64,000 nt of DNA from Clostridiales bacterium (GTDB lineage Bacteria; Bacillota; Clostridia; Saccharofermentanales; Saccharofermentanaceae), in assembly GCA_017649645.1 (NCBI GenBank), contig JAGCGK010000167.1:1-64000 (forward strand), read 5' to 3'. Positions 1 to 8,615 of this stretch are shown piece by piece. The notes beneath the pieces were generated by a model. It was not told the DNA's origin. It made no database searches and was given only the letters and a program-made list of their open reading frames with translations. Every line of letters begins with the position of its first letter. The first letter of the stretch is position 1. The position numbers and the translations under genes are program-made.

Positions 1-1116
1 ATGAGACATCTTGACGGATATATTCCTGAATATCCTGTCGGCACAGCTGAAGATATCGCTAAGATGATCGCTGATTTCGTACCGATCGCTCGTGCAGTTG
101 TCGGCGTTAAGAATCTCAAGATCATTACATTCGGACCTCGTCCGCAGGACTTCTTCGCTTGTAACGCTCCGATCAAAGGCCTCTATGAGCTTGGCGTAGA
201 GATCGAAGAGAACTCTGAGCTCGATCTTCTCGTTTCTTACAAAGAGCACGAGAATGACCCGCGTATTCCTGATGTATGCGCTGACATGGCAAAGGAAATG
301 GGCGAAGGCAAGTACTATCCTGAGATGAGTGCTCGTATGGCTCAGTTCGAGCTCACACTGCTTGACTGGGCAGAGAAGCACAAGGGTGCAAGAAAGTATG
401 TAGCATTTGCTGATAAGTGCTGGCCGGCATTCCCGTCCCAGTTCGGTTTTGAGCCTTGCTATGTAAACAGCCGTCTGGCTTCCCGTGGTATTCCGGTATC
501 CTGTGAAGTTGATATCTACGGTGCTCTTTCCGAGTACATCGGCATCTGCATCAGCGGCGATACAGTTACTCTTCTTGACATCAACAACTCCGTTCCGCAG
601 TATATCTACGACGAGGAGAAGGACAAGTTCAAGAACTACAAGCTCACAGACACATTCATGGGCTTCCATTGCGGTAATACACCTTCCTGCAAGATGTGCT
701 CTGACCGTGCGATCAAGTATCAGCTGATCCAGCACAGACTCCTTGAGCCTGCTGGTTCTGATCCGGATTTCACACGTGGTACTCTTGAGGGTGACATCGC
801 TGCTTCCGATATCACATTCTATCGTCTGCAGTGCAACAGTGACGGAGAACTCGTTTCTTACATCGCAGAAGGTGAGATCCTCGATGTTAAGACACGTTCC
901 TTCGGTGGTATCGCTATCTTCGCTATTCCTGAGATGGCTAGATTCTATCGTCACGTTCTTATCCAGGGAAGATTCCCGCACCATGGTGCTGTAGCATTTG
1001 GTCATTACGGAAAGCTGATGTTCGAGACATTTAAGCTCCTCGGACTCTGCCCGTGCAAGATCGGCTACAATAAGCCGGCCGGTGATCTCTATGCAACAGA
1101 GAACCCGTTCTGCTGA
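1..1116 (+). CDS. L-fucose/L-arabinose isomerase-family protein, 5' end missing
   Basis: This reads as the C-terminal three quarters of a sugar isomerase of the fucose/arabinose isomerase superfamily, cytoplasmic enzymes that interconvert aldoses and ketoses. The supporting segments are CEVDIYGALSEYIG followed by LLDINN, and FHCGNTPSCKMC, a layout typical of that superfamily. The frame is open from base 1 and the first ATG lies exactly at the window edge; family members usually carry roughly another 100 N-terminal residues, so I take this Met as internal and the gene as cut by the window. Codon choice is strongly biased, suggesting high expression. It ends in a strong terminator and lies directly upstream of a carbohydrate sensor/transport locus, so it probably feeds the imported sugar into metabolism. 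The substrate cannot be told from sequence. Confidence 0.7.
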   Translation: MRHLDGYIPEYPVGTAEDIAKMIADFVPIARAVVGVKNLKIITFGPRPQDFFACNAPIKGLYELGVEIEENSELDLLVSYKEHENDPRIPDVCADMAKEMGEGKYYPEMSARMAQFELTLLDWAEKHKGARKYVAFADKCWPAFPSQFGFEPCYVNSRLASRGIPVSCEVDIYGALSEYIGICISGDTVTLLDINNSVPQYIYDEEKDKFKNYKLTDTFMGFHCGNTPSCKMCSDRAIKYQLIQHRLLEPAGSDPDFTRGTLEGDIAASDITFYRLQCNSDGELVSYIAEGEILDVKTRSFGGIAIFAIPEMARFYRHVLIQGRFPHHGAVAFGHYGKLMFETFKLLGLCPCKIGYNKPAGDLYATENPFC

Positions 1117-1143
1117 TCTTTGATCTGAATTAATGAACAAGCG

Positions 1144-1183
1144 GGACTGCCCCTGCATGTAAGATGCGGGGGCAGTCCTTTTC
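1144..1183 (+). terminator. Rho-independent terminator after the sugar isomerase
   Basis: Two 15-base arms (1144-1158 and 1164-1178) pair with only one G-U wobble around a 5-base loop and run into TTTT. The stem is GC-rich. It separates the isomerase transcript from the sensor kinase gene that follows about 40 bases later. Confidence 0.92.
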
Positions 1184-1223
1184 TGTTATAATATAGGAAT
1201 TAATATAAGAGAGAGTAGAAAAC

Positions 1224-2996
1224 TTGATTCGTAAGTACTTGATCAAATTACTAAATAACATAAAGCTGCATAGTAAGTTTCTTATTATGTATCTTTTTTG
1301 CGTTATCATACCGCTGATTATTGCGAATGCCATTATTTTCAATTCTATATATACTAAAGAATATAATAACCGTTTACATGAACTGGATAATATCGCCAGC
1401 AAGTATATTTCCACCATCGATTCATCGCTGAATTATAATACTCGCATTGCCAGAGCTGTTGCCGGAAACCAGCAGCTTAATTCATTTCTTAATAAGAGAT
1501 ATAAAAACCTGAATGACTATTATGAGAAGTACTATGATTTTGTAAATAAGACATACTTTCAGTCTCTCGTCAGTCTGGTAAATGACCGAAGCGGTAAGAT
1601 CATGATTTATGTGGATAATCCTACTATTTTTGAGAGCTCCACATTTAAGCAGATGTCGAAGATCAAAGATAAAGAATGGTATCAGCGCTTCGTAAAATCC
1701 GGGCTGGATGAGTGCCTGCTGGTGTTTTATGACGATAATGTTGAACTTGGCGAAAGCCGGAAAAGATTCATGTTTGTCAAGAAAATGCAGTCATTTGATT
1801 CCAGCTGCGAGAAAATCATCCGCGTTGATATGAACAGCGAAGAAATCAGAAATCAGCTTCTGCGTACTTCTAAAGAGTATAAAATGTACGTTTGCAGCGA
1901 TGATTATGTTGCATTTACCCAGTATGGTACGGCTGTACTGAATATTAAGATCGAAAATGTAAAAAAAGAATATAAGATCATGTCCCATAAGGAGTACAAC
2001 GCTTATGGCGCAAAACTCGATGTCTATGTATTCAGTAACGAGCTTTTGTTAAACTCAGTCATTCTCGCCAATCGATGGATCATTATTTTTCTCCTGCTTT
2101 TTACCTTGATCCTCCCGATCCTTATCATGAAGATCATAGAAAAATCCATAACGATGCGTATCGTGAAACTGGGCGATGCTTTTAACGGAAGCCAGGTCGA
2201 TAAATTCCAGCCGATTTCAACTGTAGAGGGCAATGACGAGATCTCCGCGCTGATGCATAACTACAATAATATCGTGTCGATCAATAAAGATCTTATTAAT
2301 TCCCTTTATAAAGATAAGCTGAAAGAACGTGAAAATGACCTTTCCCGTAAGAATGCTGAGCTACTGGCGCTTCAAAGCCAGATCAATCCGCACTTCCTCT
2401 TTAATTCACTTGAGAGTATTAGAATGCACAGTATTCTTAAAGGAGAGGATGAAACCGCTGAGATGGTTGAAAAGCTTGCCCTTATGACCCGTCAGAACGT
2501 GGAATGGGGCAATGATCTGGTCACTGTAAAAAAAGAAACCGAATCCATAGAAGCATATCTGTATTTGCAGAGTTATCGTTTCGGAGACAGATTATCCTTT
2601 GATGTTGATGTTGATAAATCCTGCGAAGATTATTTGATTCCTAAACTCACACTGGTTACCTTTGTTGAAAATGCCTGTGTACATGGAATTGAATCCAAAT
2701 CTTCCGCCGGATGGATATTTGTCCGCGTGTATCAGAAAGAAAATGATCTTTGTATGGAGATCGAAGATACCGGTGGCGGTATGACAGATGAAGAGATTGC
2801 CAGTCTTTTGAAAAGCATCGATTCAGTCAGCATCGATCAGATAAAAGGGAAGAAGCATGTAGGTATTTTAAATGCATGCCTGCGATTGAAACTACATACT
2901 AATAACGATGTGTCATTTTCTATAGATAGTGAAGTCGGAGTAGGTATGTGTGTTCTTATCCGCATTCCGATGAAACGGCTTCGTAGAAATAAGTAA
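1224..2996 (+). CDS. YesM/LytS-type sensor histidine kinase
   Basis: Membrane sensor kinase of the YesM type, which in Firmicutes pairs with an AraC-type response regulator to control sugar transporters. It has a membrane segment near residues 17-41, a large extracytoplasmic sensor domain to about 275, a second membrane segment near 282-306, a HAMP-like linker, then the His_kinase domain with the phosphoacceptor in QINPHFLFNS (His390). The ATPase part shows VENACVHG (Asn near 483) and DTGGGM. The start is TTG at 1224; no ATG lies nearby upstream and AGAGAGAG provides a weak ribosome site. The response regulator follows 14 bases later, so the two form an operon. The ligand is unknown; the downstream transporter suggests an oligosaccharide. 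Confidence 0.88.
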   Translation: MIRKYLIKLLNNIKLHSKFLIMYLFCVIIPLIIANAIIFNSIYTKEYNNRLHELDNIASKYISTIDSSLNYNTRIARAVAGNQQLNSFLNKRYKNLNDYYEKYYDFVNKTYFQSLVSLVNDRSGKIMIYVDNPTIFESSTFKQMSKIKDKEWYQRFVKSGLDECLLVFYDDNVELGESRKRFMFVKKMQSFDSSCEKIIRVDMNSEEIRNQLLRTSKEYKMYVCSDDYVAFTQYGTAVLNIKIENVKKEYKIMSHKEYNAYGAKLDVYVFSNELLLNSVILANRWIIIFLLLFTLILPILIMKIIEKSITMRIVKLGDAFNGSQVDKFQPISTVEGNDEISALMHNYNNIVSINKDLINSLYKDKLKERENDLSRKNAELLALQSQINPHFLFNSLESIRMHSILKGEDETAEMVEKLALMTRQNVEWGNDLVTVKKETESIEAYLYLQSYRFGDRLSFDVDVDKSCEDYLIPKLTLVTFVENACVHGIESKSSAGWIFVRVYQKENDLCMEIEDTGGGMTDEEIASLLKSIDSVSIDQIKGKKHVGILNACLRLKLHTNNDVSFSIDSEVGVGMCVLIRIPMKRLRRNK

Positions 2997-3010
2997 AGAG
3001 AGGGAATCAT

Positions 3011-4603
3011 ATGCTAAAAGTAATGATCGTAGATGATGAGCCTTATATCCTCCAGGGACTGCAGCTTCTGATCGATTGGAATCAGGAGGGTTTTGAGATC
3101 GATGCCCTTATGAGTAATGGTAAAGAAGCGCTTGACTATCTTTCCGATCATAAGATCGACCTGATCATTTCCGATATTAAAATGCCTGTAATGAATGGCC
3201 TGGATTTCCTGGATGAGGTTGAAAGACAGCATCTTTCGGATGCAAAATTCGTATTTCTTACCGGTTATGATGATTTTTCCTTTGTTCAAAGAGCTATCCG
3301 AAACAACTGTCTGGATTATATTCTGAAGCCTGTCAGTAAGGAAGATCTTCTTGCTCTTCTGCATAAGGTATCAAATCTCAATGAAGAGAAGGAGAAGGTC
3401 CGTGAGAGTCAGAAAAGCTTGGAAGATGCTTTTCTTGCGTCTAATCTGATGTCGATCATTAAAGGAAAATTTGATGAAAACAATATTGACTTTGTGAATA
3501 ATCATCTTCAGCTGGCCGGCGGGATCCGTTTTGTAGATATCGAGATGATGACAGAAGATTCATCTGATGAAGAGGATGACTTTGACCTTCGAGTAATGCA
3601 GAAGCAGATGTTTGCTGCATGTAAAGATATTCTCAAAGAAAATGCCAGCCATTTCATTTTTGATGTTTCTTATGATAAGGATAATTATGATGTCGGGTTC
3701 ATATACTGTGAGAATATGGCGACAAGAAGGGATATGACCGAAAAAGAGTTCTTCGAGATGTTCTTGAAGAAACTGGAAGTCCTTTTCATTAAGCCGGTAC
3801 GTATCATGTGCGGAAAAACTGTTCCCGATGTTGCATCCCTTTCCAAGTCGTACAGTTCATGCATTCGTATCAGCAGTATTAAGGGATTCCATAAACAGAA
3901 GAACCTGTATTTTTATGAAGATGATATTCAGTTTGGCCAAAGCGGCATCGTTTTATGCAAAAACAGCCTGGATGAGGTGATCAGCGCCATTCAGTCAAAT
4001 AATGAGGAAGCGATCAAGAGCGCTGTTCTGGCTCTGTATGAAGAAATGAATAACTCCGGTCAGAATAATGATGTTATCGATCTGAATATTAACTATCTGA
4101 TGTTCCAGCTGATCCACCTGGCATCCGAACAGGATGATAATGTGAATCAGGAGGAAGTCATTCAGTATATTTCGGAGAAATCATTTGAAAACTCCTTTAA
4201 AAGAGGATCTCGTCAGCATATGGAACGTTTTGCGATCGAATATGCAGATTATCTCATGGGACTTCGCAAAAATGTTTCCCGAGGAATACTATCAAGCATC
4301 GAGGCGGAGATCCGTGATCACTATGCTGAGAATATAAGCTTGAGGAATTTAGGGGAGAAGTATTTCATCAACAGTTCTTATCTTGGGCAGATCTTCCGGA
4401 AAAAATACAACCAGTCATTTAAAGATTACCTGACAACTTATAGAATTAACGAAGCAGCGAAACAATTAGTCTGCTCAGATAAAAAGATCAATCAGATCGC
4501 CGCTGATGTCGGTTACCGTGATTGTGACTATTTTATCCGTAAATTCATAGAGACGATGGGCTGTACTCCGTCAAAATATAGAAAGACTCATGCCGAAAAA
4601 TAG
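3011..4603 (+). CDS. YesN-type response regulator with AraC DNA-binding domain
   Basis: Cytoplasmic transcription factor, partner of the preceding kinase. The receiver domain occupies about residues 1-120 with acidic pocket VDDE (7-10), phospho-acceptor Asp55 in IISDIKMP and conserved Lys106 in LDYILKPV. A long middle region follows, and the last roughly 100 residues form an AraC/XylS helix-turn-helix pair, including the sequences SYLGQIFRKKY and INQIAADVGY. At 530 residues it has the usual YesN length. A good ribosome site (AGAGAGGG) precedes the ATG. By analogy with known YesM/YesN pairs it should activate the ABC transporter operon that begins 190 bases downstream. Confidence 0.9.
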   Translation: MLKVMIVDDEPYILQGLQLLIDWNQEGFEIDALMSNGKEALDYLSDHKIDLIISDIKMPVMNGLDFLDEVERQHLSDAKFVFLTGYDDFSFVQRAIRNNCLDYILKPVSKEDLLALLHKVSNLNEEKEKVRESQKSLEDAFLASNLMSIIKGKFDENNIDFVNNHLQLAGGIRFVDIEMMTEDSSDEEDDFDLRVMQKQMFAACKDILKENASHFIFDVSYDKDNYDVGFIYCENMATRRDMTEKEFFEMFLKKLEVLFIKPVRIMCGKTVPDVASLSKSYSSCIRISSIKGFHKQKNLYFYEDDIQFGQSGIVLCKNSLDEVISAIQSNNEEAIKSAVLALYEEMNNSGQNNDVIDLNINYLMFQLIHLASEQDDNVNQEEVIQYISEKSFENSFKRGSRQHMERFAIEYADYLMGLRKNVSRGILSSIEAEIRDHYAENISLRNLGEKYFINSSYLGQIFRKKYNQSFKDYLTTYRINEAAKQLVCSDKKINQIAADVGYRDCDYFIRKFIETMGCTPSKYRKTHAEK

Positions 4604-4604
4604 G

Positions 4605-4642
4605 GCGTTTTCATGCGCTTAAAGGCATATAGCATAAAACGC
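4605..4642 (+). other. Hairpin at the end of the sensor-regulator operon, no U tract
   Basis: GCGTTTT (4605-4611) pairs with AAAACGC (4636-4642), then after one bulged base ATGC pairs with GCAT, giving an 11-pair stem two bases after the regulator stop codon. It is followed by AAACGGTTT rather than a T run, so it is not a standard terminator. It may act as an mRNA 3' end or be part of a protein-binding site. Confidence 0.5.
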
Positions 4643-4653
4643 AAACGGTTTCG
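4639..4653 (+). promoter_or_regulatory. Possible cre/LacI-family operator upstream of the transporter promoter
   Basis: ACGCAAACGGTTTCG matches most fixed positions of the Firmicute catabolite-response element consensus (central CG, flanking AA and the outer G and C), with mismatches at the outermost T and W positions. It lies about 60 bases upstream of the -35 box of the solute-binding protein gene. A LacI-type regulator or CcpA could bind here, but the match is imperfect and unproven. Confidence 0.3.
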
Positions 4654-4714
4654 ATGGATTTTCGTTGTGAAACATGCCTAGACTTTTTCATGGAATGAGT
4701 AAGAGTTTTTCGGG

Positions 4715-4743
4715 TTGTTTGAAATAATAACGAAATCTAAAAT
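4715..4743 (+). promoter_or_regulatory. Sigma-A type promoter of the sugar transporter operon
   Basis: TTGTTT (4715-4720) and TAAAAT (4738-4743) are separated by 17 bases. Transcription would start near 4750, directly before a small hairpin, and the gene start is at 4793. Confidence 0.55.
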
Positions 4744-4755
4744 TAAAAAAGAATA

Positions 4756-4771
4756 AGTTGCACAAGCAACT
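4756..4771 (+). other. 5' leader hairpin of the solute-binding protein mRNA
   Basis: AGTTGC and GCAACT flank the loop ACAA, making a perfect 6-pair stem at the predicted 5' end of the transcript, followed by an unpaired stretch and a perfect TAAGGAGG ribosome site at 4778-4785. Such 5' hairpins commonly protect abundant mRNAs from decay, which fits the high expression expected of a binding lipoprotein. Confidence 0.45.
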
Positions 4772-4792
4772 CAATTTTAAGGAGGTTATATA

Positions 4793-6583
4793 ATGAAATC
4801 GAAGAAGATTTTTGCGGTTGCACTGGCATGTATGATGACAGTTGGTTCTTTCGCAGGCTGTAAGAAAAAGAGCGACAGCAGCTCTACAACAGCATCTAGC
4901 GGTTCTGACACAACAGCATCTCAGACAGCATCTGATTCTGCTGCAGACCCGACAGAGACTGAGGGCTCAACAGCTGCTACAGAAGCTAGCACTTATGGCG
5001 CAGATGAAATTTCCGATTACACATTCCTGGCTTTCATGGCTAACAAGGAAATTAATGACGGAAATGACATTCAGGAAGAACTTGCAAAGCGTACAGGTGT
5101 CCGCATTAAAGAGACATGGAATGCTAACCAGGATGCAGCTGAGGCTGTTGGTACCATGATTGCTTCCGGCGATCTTCCGGACTTTATCGATGGTGGTAAC
5201 GGATGTAAGATGCTCGCAGAGAATGATTGCCTCGTAGCTTGGGACGATTATCTCAAAGATCCTGCTTATGCAAACCTTAAGGAAATGTTCTCCGACAAGC
5301 AGTGGGAACTCTTCCGTCAGGCTGATGGTCACATCTACTGGGCAAACGTATTCGGTAAGACATATGGCGAGCCGAAGACAAGAACTCACAACGATGAAGC
5401 CTTCTGGGTACAGGTTCGTGTTCTTGAGGACGCTAACTATCCGGTAATCGAGACTCTCGACGAGTACTTCGCACTTCTTGAGAACTATGCTAAGAAGTAT
5501 CCGAAGAACGAAGATGGTACAGAAGTAATTCCTTACACAGCTCTTTGCGAAGGTTGGAGATATTTCTGTATTGAGAACGCTCCTGAGTTCCTCGATGGTT
5601 ATCCGAACGACGGTTCCGTTATCGTTCAGCTCGAGGGTGTTGACAAGCCGACAATCGTTGACTACAACACAACTCCGACAGCTAAGATGTACTTCAAGAA
5701 ACTGAATGAAGTTTACAACGCAGGCATCATGGATCCTGAGTTCGCTACAATGGATTACGATGGATACATTGCTAAGCTGGCTTCTGGTGCTGTACTTGGT
5801 ATGTGCGACCAGAACTGGGACTTCGCTCAGATCAACAACACCTTCATCGAGAAGGGCTTCGATAAGAAGGGTTACAACTATGTACCTCTCGGACTCGTTG
5901 CTCAGAAGGGTCAGACAAAGAACCAGTGGCACGCTTACGCTGACGTACCGAACGTTTCTTCCGGTATTTGCGTAACAACAAAGTGCGACGATCCGGATAA
6001 GGCATTTAAGTTCCTGAACACCTGCCTTGATCAGGATATCCACGATCTCCGTTTCTGGGGTATCGAAGGTACTGACTATCTCGTAGATGACAACGGTCTG
6101 TACTACAGAACAGAAGAAATGAGACAGAACTGGCAGTCCGACGCTTACCTCGCTAAGCACGTCTGCACATACTCCTACTTCCCGCAGTGGGGCGGTACTT
6201 CCCGTGATGGTAAGAACGCTATGAAGCCGGGTGATCAGGAGTCCGAGTTCTTCGCAACTCTCTCTGATCCGCTTAAGAAGGCATTTGATGCTTATGGATA
6301 CACCGCTTACGGTGACTTCCTCAGATCTGAGCACATCACAGAGCTTGGTTTCTGGTATCCGATGTATTCTCACTCCAATGATATGGATACAACTACCGAT
6401 TATGGTATGGCTTGGGCAAGAATGGGCGACTGCAAGCACGAGTGGCTCCCGAAGGTCGTAATCTCTAAGGATTTCGAATCTGATTGGGAGAAGTACCAGA
6501 AAGCTTACAAAGATTGTAAGCCGGAAGTATTCCTCGAAGAAATGCAGAAAGAGCTTGATCGTCGTATCGAACTCAGCAAGTAA
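4793..6583 (+). CDS. Extracellular sugar-binding lipoprotein of an ABC transporter (LplA-like)
   Basis: Lipid-anchored solute-binding protein that captures a sugar outside the cell for the two permeases encoded next to it. The N-terminus is a lipoprotein signal peptide with the lipobox FAGC (lipidated Cys23), followed by a Ser/Thr-rich linker to about residue 65 and a large aromatic-rich binding domain, with 596 residues in all, typical for the LplA/YtcQ family. The start ATG has a perfect TAAGGAGG at 7-base spacing. Codons are strongly biased (for example GGT, AAG, TTC, CTC), implying abundant expression. A near copy of the mature domain is encoded at 14372-16177. The ligand is not evident; neighbouring esterase and isomerase genes suggest an acetylated glycan. 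Confidence 0.9.
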   Translation: MKSKKIFAVALACMMTVGSFAGCKKKSDSSSTTASSGSDTTASQTASDSAADPTETEGSTAATEASTYGADEISDYTFLAFMANKEINDGNDIQEELAKRTGVRIKETWNANQDAAEAVGTMIASGDLPDFIDGGNGCKMLAENDCLVAWDDYLKDPAYANLKEMFSDKQWELFRQADGHIYWANVFGKTYGEPKTRTHNDEAFWVQVRVLEDANYPVIETLDEYFALLENYAKKYPKNEDGTEVIPYTALCEGWRYFCIENAPEFLDGYPNDGSVIVQLEGVDKPTIVDYNTTPTAKMYFKKLNEVYNAGIMDPEFATMDYDGYIAKLASGAVLGMCDQNWDFAQINNTFIEKGFDKKGYNYVPLGLVAQKGQTKNQWHAYADVPNVSSGICVTTKCDDPDKAFKFLNTCLDQDIHDLRFWGIEGTDYLVDDNGLYYRTEEMRQNWQSDAYLAKHVCTYSYFPQWGGTSRDGKNAMKPGDQESEFFATLSDPLKKAFDAYGYTAYGDFLRSEHITELGFWYPMYSHSNDMDTTTDYGMAWARMGDCKHEWLPKVVISKDFESDWEKYQKAYKDCKPEVFLEEMQKELDRRIELSK

Positions 6584-6602
6584 GATTATTTACTAAATGA
6601 TC

Positions 6603-6642
6603 GTGGTGGCAACCACTGTTGTATGACTGTGGTTGCCATCAC
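6603..6642 (+). promoter_or_regulatory. Strong intergenic hairpin between binding protein and permease genes
   Basis: Arms 6603-6616 and 6629-6642 pair over 14 bases with a single G-U pair around a 12-base loop. No T run follows. Hairpins in this position in transporter operons typically stabilise the upstream mRNA part or slow polymerase, so the binding protein is made in excess over the permeases. Confidence 0.7.
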
Positions 6643-6665
6643 TAGGTTTAGGGGGAAATTAACAC

Positions 6666-7613
6666 ATGAAGGTTGCTAATAACGGCGGAGCAGGATCCGT
6701 CGTTCTTAAGAAAAGAATAACGAAGACCGAGCTTCGCCGTCAGAGCGTTCTGCTTATTATCGCCGGTCTGTATGTTATTTATGGTATTGTGTTTTACTAC
6801 CTTCCATTAGCCGGATGGACTATGGCTTTCGAGAACTTTAAACTCAAAGATGGTATCTTTGGTTCTGAGAAAGTCGGATTTAAATGGTTTAAAACTCTCT
6901 TCGAAGATAAGACCTTTTTACGTATTATTCGTAACACGTTGGCAATGGGTGTTATTAACCTGATTTCCACAACTGTCACTGCTATTGGTTTTGCTATTCT
7001 GTTAAGTGAAGTTCGAAATGTGATGGGAAAGAAGATCGTTCAGACGATTTCTTACCTGCCTCACTTCCTTTCCTGGATCGTTGTTACCAGTATCGTTAAA
7101 GATGCTTTCGCAACAAAGGGAATGATCAATGAGCTGCTTACAAGCTTAGGAATTATAAAGACTCCTATAAGCTTTTTCATGCATACACAGTATTTCTGGC
7201 CGATTGTTGCTATCTCAAATGTTTGGAAAGAGACTGGTTGGAATGCTATCATCTATCTCGCAACTATTACCGCGATCGATCCGTCTCTGTACGAAGCGGC
7301 CGCTATGGATGGTGCGGGCAGATGGCAAAGAATTAAGCATATTACAATTCCGGGTATTCGTTCTACGATCATCATTCTCTTGATCATGAATATCGGTAAT
7401 GTTATCAATGCAGGTTTCGAAGTACAGTATCTGCTCGGTCTTGGTGTTCTCAAGCCGGTATCTGAGACAATCGATATCTACGTACTGAATTACGGTATGA
7501 AGAACTACTCTCTTGGTACAGCAGCAGGTATTTTTAAGACATTTGTGTCCATGACCCTGATCTTGCTATTTAACTTCATAGCCAAGAAAACAGGCGATGA
7601 ACGTCTGTTCTAG
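6666..7613 (+). CDS. Sugar ABC transporter permease, LplB type
   Basis: First of two integral membrane subunits of the sugar importer. It has about six hydrophobic segments, a cytoplasmic N-terminus and the cytoplasmic coupling (EAA) loop EAAAMDGAGRWQRIKHI near residues 214-230, which contacts the ATPase. At 315 residues it matches LplB/YtcP-type permeases. The ribosome site TAGGGGGAAA lies upstream of ATG 6666. The gene is separated from the binding protein by a hairpin and from the next permease by 14 bases. No ATPase gene is present, which is normal for this family because a shared MsmX-like ATPase is usually encoded elsewhere. Confidence 0.9.
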   Translation: MKVANNGGAGSVVLKKRITKTELRRQSVLLIIAGLYVIYGIVFYYLPLAGWTMAFENFKLKDGIFGSEKVGFKWFKTLFEDKTFLRIIRNTLAMGVINLISTTVTAIGFAILLSEVRNVMGKKIVQTISYLPHFLSWIVVTSIVKDAFATKGMINELLTSLGIIKTPISFFMHTQYFWPIVAISNVWKETGWNAIIYLATITAIDPSLYEAAAMDGAGRWQRIKHITIPGIRSTIIILLIMNIGNVINAGFEVQYLLGLGVLKPVSETIDIYVLNYGMKNYSLGTAAGIFKTFVSMTLILLFNFIAKKTGDERLF

Positions 7614-7627
7614 GGAGGTAAAAGCAT

Positions 7628-8527
7628 ATGTTTAAAGGTAAAACAAAACACAAGATGTCTAGATGGGATTGGGCATTTGTTATCTGTAATACAATATTCC
7701 TTATCCTGTTCTGTATCGTAACTCTTTATCCTGTATTAAATACGCTGGCTTATTCTTTCACGGATAGTTCTGAGGCTATTCTTAAGAACATTCACCTGAT
7801 TCCGAGAAAGCCAACTTTAGCAGCGTACAAACAGGTATTCGAGATGAAGGGCTTCCAGCGTGGTCTTATCATTACGGTTTCCCGTACGGTCCTTGGATCC
7901 TTCCTGTCTCTCTTTGCAAACGCTCTGCTTGCGTTTATTGTTTCCAGAAAGAACTTCCTGTTCAAGAAGAGCCTGTCTCTTTTCTGGGTAATCACAATGT
8001 ACGCCAGCGGCGGTCTTATTCCTTCCGTTATCTTGATGAGATATCTCCATCTCACCGGAACATTCTGGGTATATATTTTCCCGGGTCTTGTAAGTGCATT
8101 TAATCTTCTCGTCCTCCGTACTTACATGAACTCTCTTCCGGATTCGTATGAAGAGTCTGCTCAGCTTGATGGCGCTGGTCATTTGACAGTATTCACAAGG
8201 ATCATTTCTCCTCTGTGTAAGCCTGTTTATGCGACAGTATTCCTGTTCGTTGCTGTAGGACATTGGAACTCCTGGTTCGATGCTATGGTATATAACAGAC
8301 TGAAGGAAAAGAATACTACACTGCAGTATGAGCTTCAGAAACTCCTCAGCAGCTTGACTCAGCTCAATCCTACCACAACTTCTGAAGGTAAGACTGAGAA
8401 CATGACCACTGAGATTCAGGTTCGTGCTGCTGCAACGATCGCGACAATGCTCCCGATCATCTGCTTGTATCCGTTCCTGCAGAGATACTTTGTAACTGGT
8501 CTTACGATCGGTGGTGTAAAAGAGTAA
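7628..8527 (+). CDS. Sugar ABC transporter permease, LplC/YtcP type
   Basis: Second membrane subunit of the importer (carbohydrate uptake CUT1 type). Six hydrophobic segments are visible, and the EAA coupling loop reads ESAQLDGAGHLTVFTRI near residues 176-192. The C-terminus ends in FVTGLTIGGVKE; an ending of the form FxxGxxxGAxKG/E is common in this family. A good AGGGAGG ribosome site precedes ATG 7628. A strong terminator after the stop codon ends the transporter operon. Confidence 0.9.
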   Translation: MFKGKTKHKMSRWDWAFVICNTIFLILFCIVTLYPVLNTLAYSFTDSSEAILKNIHLIPRKPTLAAYKQVFEMKGFQRGLIITVSRTVLGSFLSLFANALLAFIVSRKNFLFKKSLSLFWVITMYASGGLIPSVILMRYLHLTGTFWVYIFPGLVSAFNLLVLRTYMNSLPDSYEESAQLDGAGHLTVFTRIISPLCKPVYATVFLFVAVGHWNSWFDAMVYNRLKEKNTTLQYELQKLLSSLTQLNPTTTSEGKTENMTTEIQVRAAATIATMLPIICLYPFLQRYFVTGLTIGGVKE

Positions 8528-8543
8528 TACTTGCAAAATATTT

Positions 8544-8585
8544 TGCTACCTGTCTGTATTTAATATGGACAGGTAGCATTTTTTT
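8544..8585 (+). terminator. Rho-independent terminator of the transporter operon
   Basis: TGCTACCTGTC (8544-8554) pairs perfectly with GACAGGTAGCA (8568-8578) over 11 bases and is followed by seven T residues. It separates the transporter genes from the yesL group. Confidence 0.95.
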
Positions 8586-8615
8586 GCGTAAAATCTTTGA
8601 CGAAGGAGTGAGATA

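Noticed and set aside
1187..1192. TATAAT just upstream of the YesM-like gene as its promoter
   Set aside because: No acceptable -35 box lies 16-18 bases upstream; that position is the terminator stem.
4967..6439. A 490-codon open frame on the - strand opposite the binding-protein gene
   Set aside because: It mirrors the strong codon bias of the + strand gene (few TTA, CTA and TCA codons), has no ribosome site or known motif, and a similar antisense frame appears opposite the paralogue at 14888-15640.
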